This document shows, in pieces, positions 15,543 to 17,215 of a stretch of DNA of 17,215 nt; position 1 is the first letter of the stretch, and the number at the start of each line of letters is the position of its first letter. Made by a program: the position numbers and the translations under genes. Under the pieces are notes generated by a model, which saw only the letters and a list, made by a program, of their open reading frames with translations, had not been told where the DNA came from and did not search any database. This DNA is from Rhodobiaceae bacterium. GTDB lineage: Bacteria > Pseudomonadota > Alphaproteobacteria > Parvibaculales > Parvibaculaceae. The DNA lies in assembly GCA_002401305.2 (NCBI GenBank), contig NVSO02000177.1, forward strand, positions 1 to 17,215, written 5' to 3'.

Positions 15543-17215
15543 ATGACCAAAATTAATGACGTCATGACCCTCGAAAATGAGGGCGATATTGCTGTCCTCA
15601 CACTCAATTCGCCCCCTGTAAACGCTTTGTCTGCACCTGTTCGCGGCGGCATTGTTGACGGTGTGAAGGCTGCGATTGCCGATAGCTCTGTTAAAGCCAT
15701 TGTGCTGATTTGCGAAGGGCGCACCTTTATTGCGGGCGCTGACATTACTGAATTCGGTAAGAAGCCAGTGGGTCCGAGCTTGTTTGAAGCTCAAGACATG
15801 ATCGAAAATTCTACCAAACCTATCATTGCTGCTATTCACGGCACAGCTCTTGGGGGTGGTTTGGAAGTGGCCTTGACGTGTCATTACCGGGTTGCGGTTC
15901 CTTCGGCCAAATGTGGTTTGCCAGAAGTGAACTTGGGTCTCCTGCCAGGTGCGGGTGGGACGCAGCGTTTGCCACGGATTGTTGGTCCTGAAGCGGCTTT
16001 GCAAATGATGGTAACAGGCGCGCATGTGCCAGCACCGGTTTGCTTGAAAACGGGCTTGATCGATAGCTTGACGGAAGAAGGGGAACTCCGTGCTGGCGCG
16101 ATTGCATTCGCACAGAAAGTTCTCAACGATGGTTTGCCACTGAAAAAAGTGCGTGATTCCAATGAAAAAGTGGAAGCCGCACGGGGTAAGCCTGAAATCT
16201 TCAGCGAATTCCGTAAGTCGATTGCTCGTAAGACACGCGGTTTTAAAGCGCCAGAATACAACATCCAATGTATTGAAGCGGCTGTGAACTTGCCTTTCGA
16301 TGAAGGTGTTGCGGTTGAACGTAAGCTCTTTGGTGAGTTGGTAAGTGGCGAACAATCAGCTGCTCAACGCCATGTGTTCTTTGCTGAACGTCAAGTTTGG
16401 AAAATTCCAGGCATTGATAGAAACCTTCCGCTTCTTCCCATCAACAAAGTTGGGATCATCGGCGCTGGCACCATGGGTGGCGGTATTTCGATGAACTTTG
16501 CGAAGGCGGGCATTCCCGTTGTGATTGTTGAACGTGACCAAGCGCCCCTTGATCGCGGTTTGGGTGTCATTCGTAAAAACTACGAAAACACAGCGGCTAA
16601 AGGCCGTATCAGTGCAGATGACGTGACCACACGCACAGGGCTCATTTCTGGTTCAACAGATATGAATGCTTTGGCTGATTGTGATCTGATTATTGAAGCT
16701 GTGTTTGAAAACATGGACGTGAAACAAGACATCTTCCGCAAGTTGGATGAAATTTGTAAAGAGGGCGCAATCCTTGCGACGAACACCTCTGCGCTGGATA
16801 TCAACGAGATCGCCTCTGTTGTGAAACGTCCAGAAGCTGTGATCGGCTTGCACTTCTTCTCTCCTGCAAATGTGATGAAATTGCTTGAGGTTGTTCGGGC
16901 AGACAAAACATCTGACACGGTTATTGCAACCTCGATGGCGCTTGCTAAGCGGATCAAGAAAATCGCTGCTTTGGTGGGTGTCTGTCCTGGCTTCGTGGGT
17001 AACCGGATTTTGGCTCCCCGCCAGCGGGAAGCGCAGAAGCTCATTCTAGAAGGCGCGATGCCTTGGGACGTGGACAAAGTGTTGTTCGACTTCGGTTTGC
17101 CAATGGGTCCGTTTGCGATGTCAGACCTTGCGGGTCTTGACCTTGGATGGCAGGCAGATAAGAGCAATGGCTCAACCATTCGTGAAGTGCTCTGCGAAAT
17201 GGATCGTCGTGGTCA
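15543..17215 (+). CDS. Enoyl-CoA hydratase / 3-hydroxyacyl-CoA dehydrogenase fusion (3' end missing)
   Basis: This bifunctional enzyme performs the second and third steps of fatty-acid beta-oxidation: it hydrates trans-2-enoyl-CoA and oxidises the L-3-hydroxyacyl-CoA with NAD+. 557 codons are visible before the window ends. The crotonase domain (about 10-190) has the oxyanion-hole segments IAGADI and LGGGLEVAL and the two catalytic glutamates Glu108 and Glu128 (LPEVNLGLLPGAGGTQR). The dehydrogenase domain (from about 300) has the NAD-binding GAGTMG (307-312), EAVFEN (386-), NTSAL (Asn414), and catalytic His437 and Glu449 in HFFSPANVMKLLEV; CPGFVGNR starts the second half. The ATG at 15543 follows GGGAG (15530-15534) with an 8-base gap; Met8 is an alternative. 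It is a FadB/FadJ-type arrangement, but I cannot assign a symbol without the end and the thiolase partner. A long open frame on the opposite strand is only its shadow. Confidence 0.95.
   Translation, partial: MTKINDVMTLENEGDIAVLTLNSPPVNALSAPVRGGIVDGVKAAIADSSVKAIVLICEGRTFIAGADITEFGKKPVGPSLFEAQDMIENSTKPIIAAIHGTALGGGLEVALTCHYRVAVPSAKCGLPEVNLGLLPGAGGTQRLPRIVGPEAALQMMVTGAHVPAPVCLKTGLIDSLTEEGELRAGAIAFAQKVLNDGLPLKKVRDSNEKVEAARGKPEIFSEFRKSIARKTRGFKAPEYNIQCIEAAVNLPFDEGVAVERKLFGELVSGEQSAAQRHVFFAERQVWKIPGIDRNLPLLPINKVGIIGAGTMGGGISMNFAKAGIPVVIVERDQAPLDRGLGVIRKNYENTAAKGRISADDVTTRTGLISGSTDMNALADCDLIIEAVFENMDVKQDIFRKLDEICKEGAILATNTSALDINEIASVVKRPEAVIGLHFFSPANVMKLLEVVRADKTSDTVIATSMALAKRIKKIAALVGVCPGFVGNRILAPRQREAQKLILEGAMPWDVDKVLFDFGLPMGPFAMSDLAGLDLGWQADKSNGSTIREVLCEMDRRG

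Noticed and set aside
15420..16355. 311-codon open frame on the minus strand
   Set aside because: It lies antisense to the clear hydratase-dehydrogenase gene, reads through its codons in the opposite frame, and its product (rich in His, Arg, Gln, Asn, Phe) matches no family.

Overview
The window looks like a chromosomal segment of an alphaproteobacterium of moderate G+C content. The indications are the style of the gltB-gltD pair, an MltB-type transglycosylase with a C-terminal peptidoglycan-binding domain, a DUF459-type SGNH protein, a MoxR/CoxE-like ATPase-VWA pair and a hydratase-dehydrogenase fusion of beta-oxidation. The order within the class cannot be fixed from the sequence alone. I see no insertion sequences, phage genes, CRISPR arrays, tRNAs or rRNAs.

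Left part, plus strand. The window opens inside a lytic murein transglycosylase gene (to 1026). A 631-base non-coding stretch follows (1027-1657). It starts with candidate terminator hairpins and continues as a region dense in inverted repeats that leads straight into gltB. gltB (1658-6397) and gltD (6403-7824) form a tight operon for NADPH-dependent glutamate synthase, the GOGAT half of ammonia assimilation. A strong bidirectional hairpin (7851-7880) closes it and also serves the convergent genes.

Middle part, minus strand, read right to left. A DUF459 SGNH protein (12604-11510) overlaps an SGNH lipoprotein (11580-10108). After a 197-base gap come an AlgI/DltB-like MBOAT acyltransferase (9910-8459) and a coupled single-span membrane protein of unknown function (8450-7902). 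Together these look like a machine that carries acyl (probably acetyl) groups across the inner membrane and attaches them to, or removes them from, an envelope glycan. No glycan synthesis genes lie beside it, so the acceptor is unknown.

Right part. A MoxR-family AAA+ ATPase (15298-14369, GTG start) and a CoxE-like VWA protein (14364-12898) form a second minus-strand operon ending at a hairpin (12828-12861). Divergent from it is an enoyl-CoA hydratase/3-hydroxyacyl-CoA dehydrogenase fusion (from 15543) that runs off the right edge. The shared 244-base control region holds three separate dyad-symmetric sites.

The observations most worth following are the hairpin-rich gltB leader, the MBOAT plus double-SGNH cluster with its unknown membrane partner, and the dyads between the MoxR and beta-oxidation genes.
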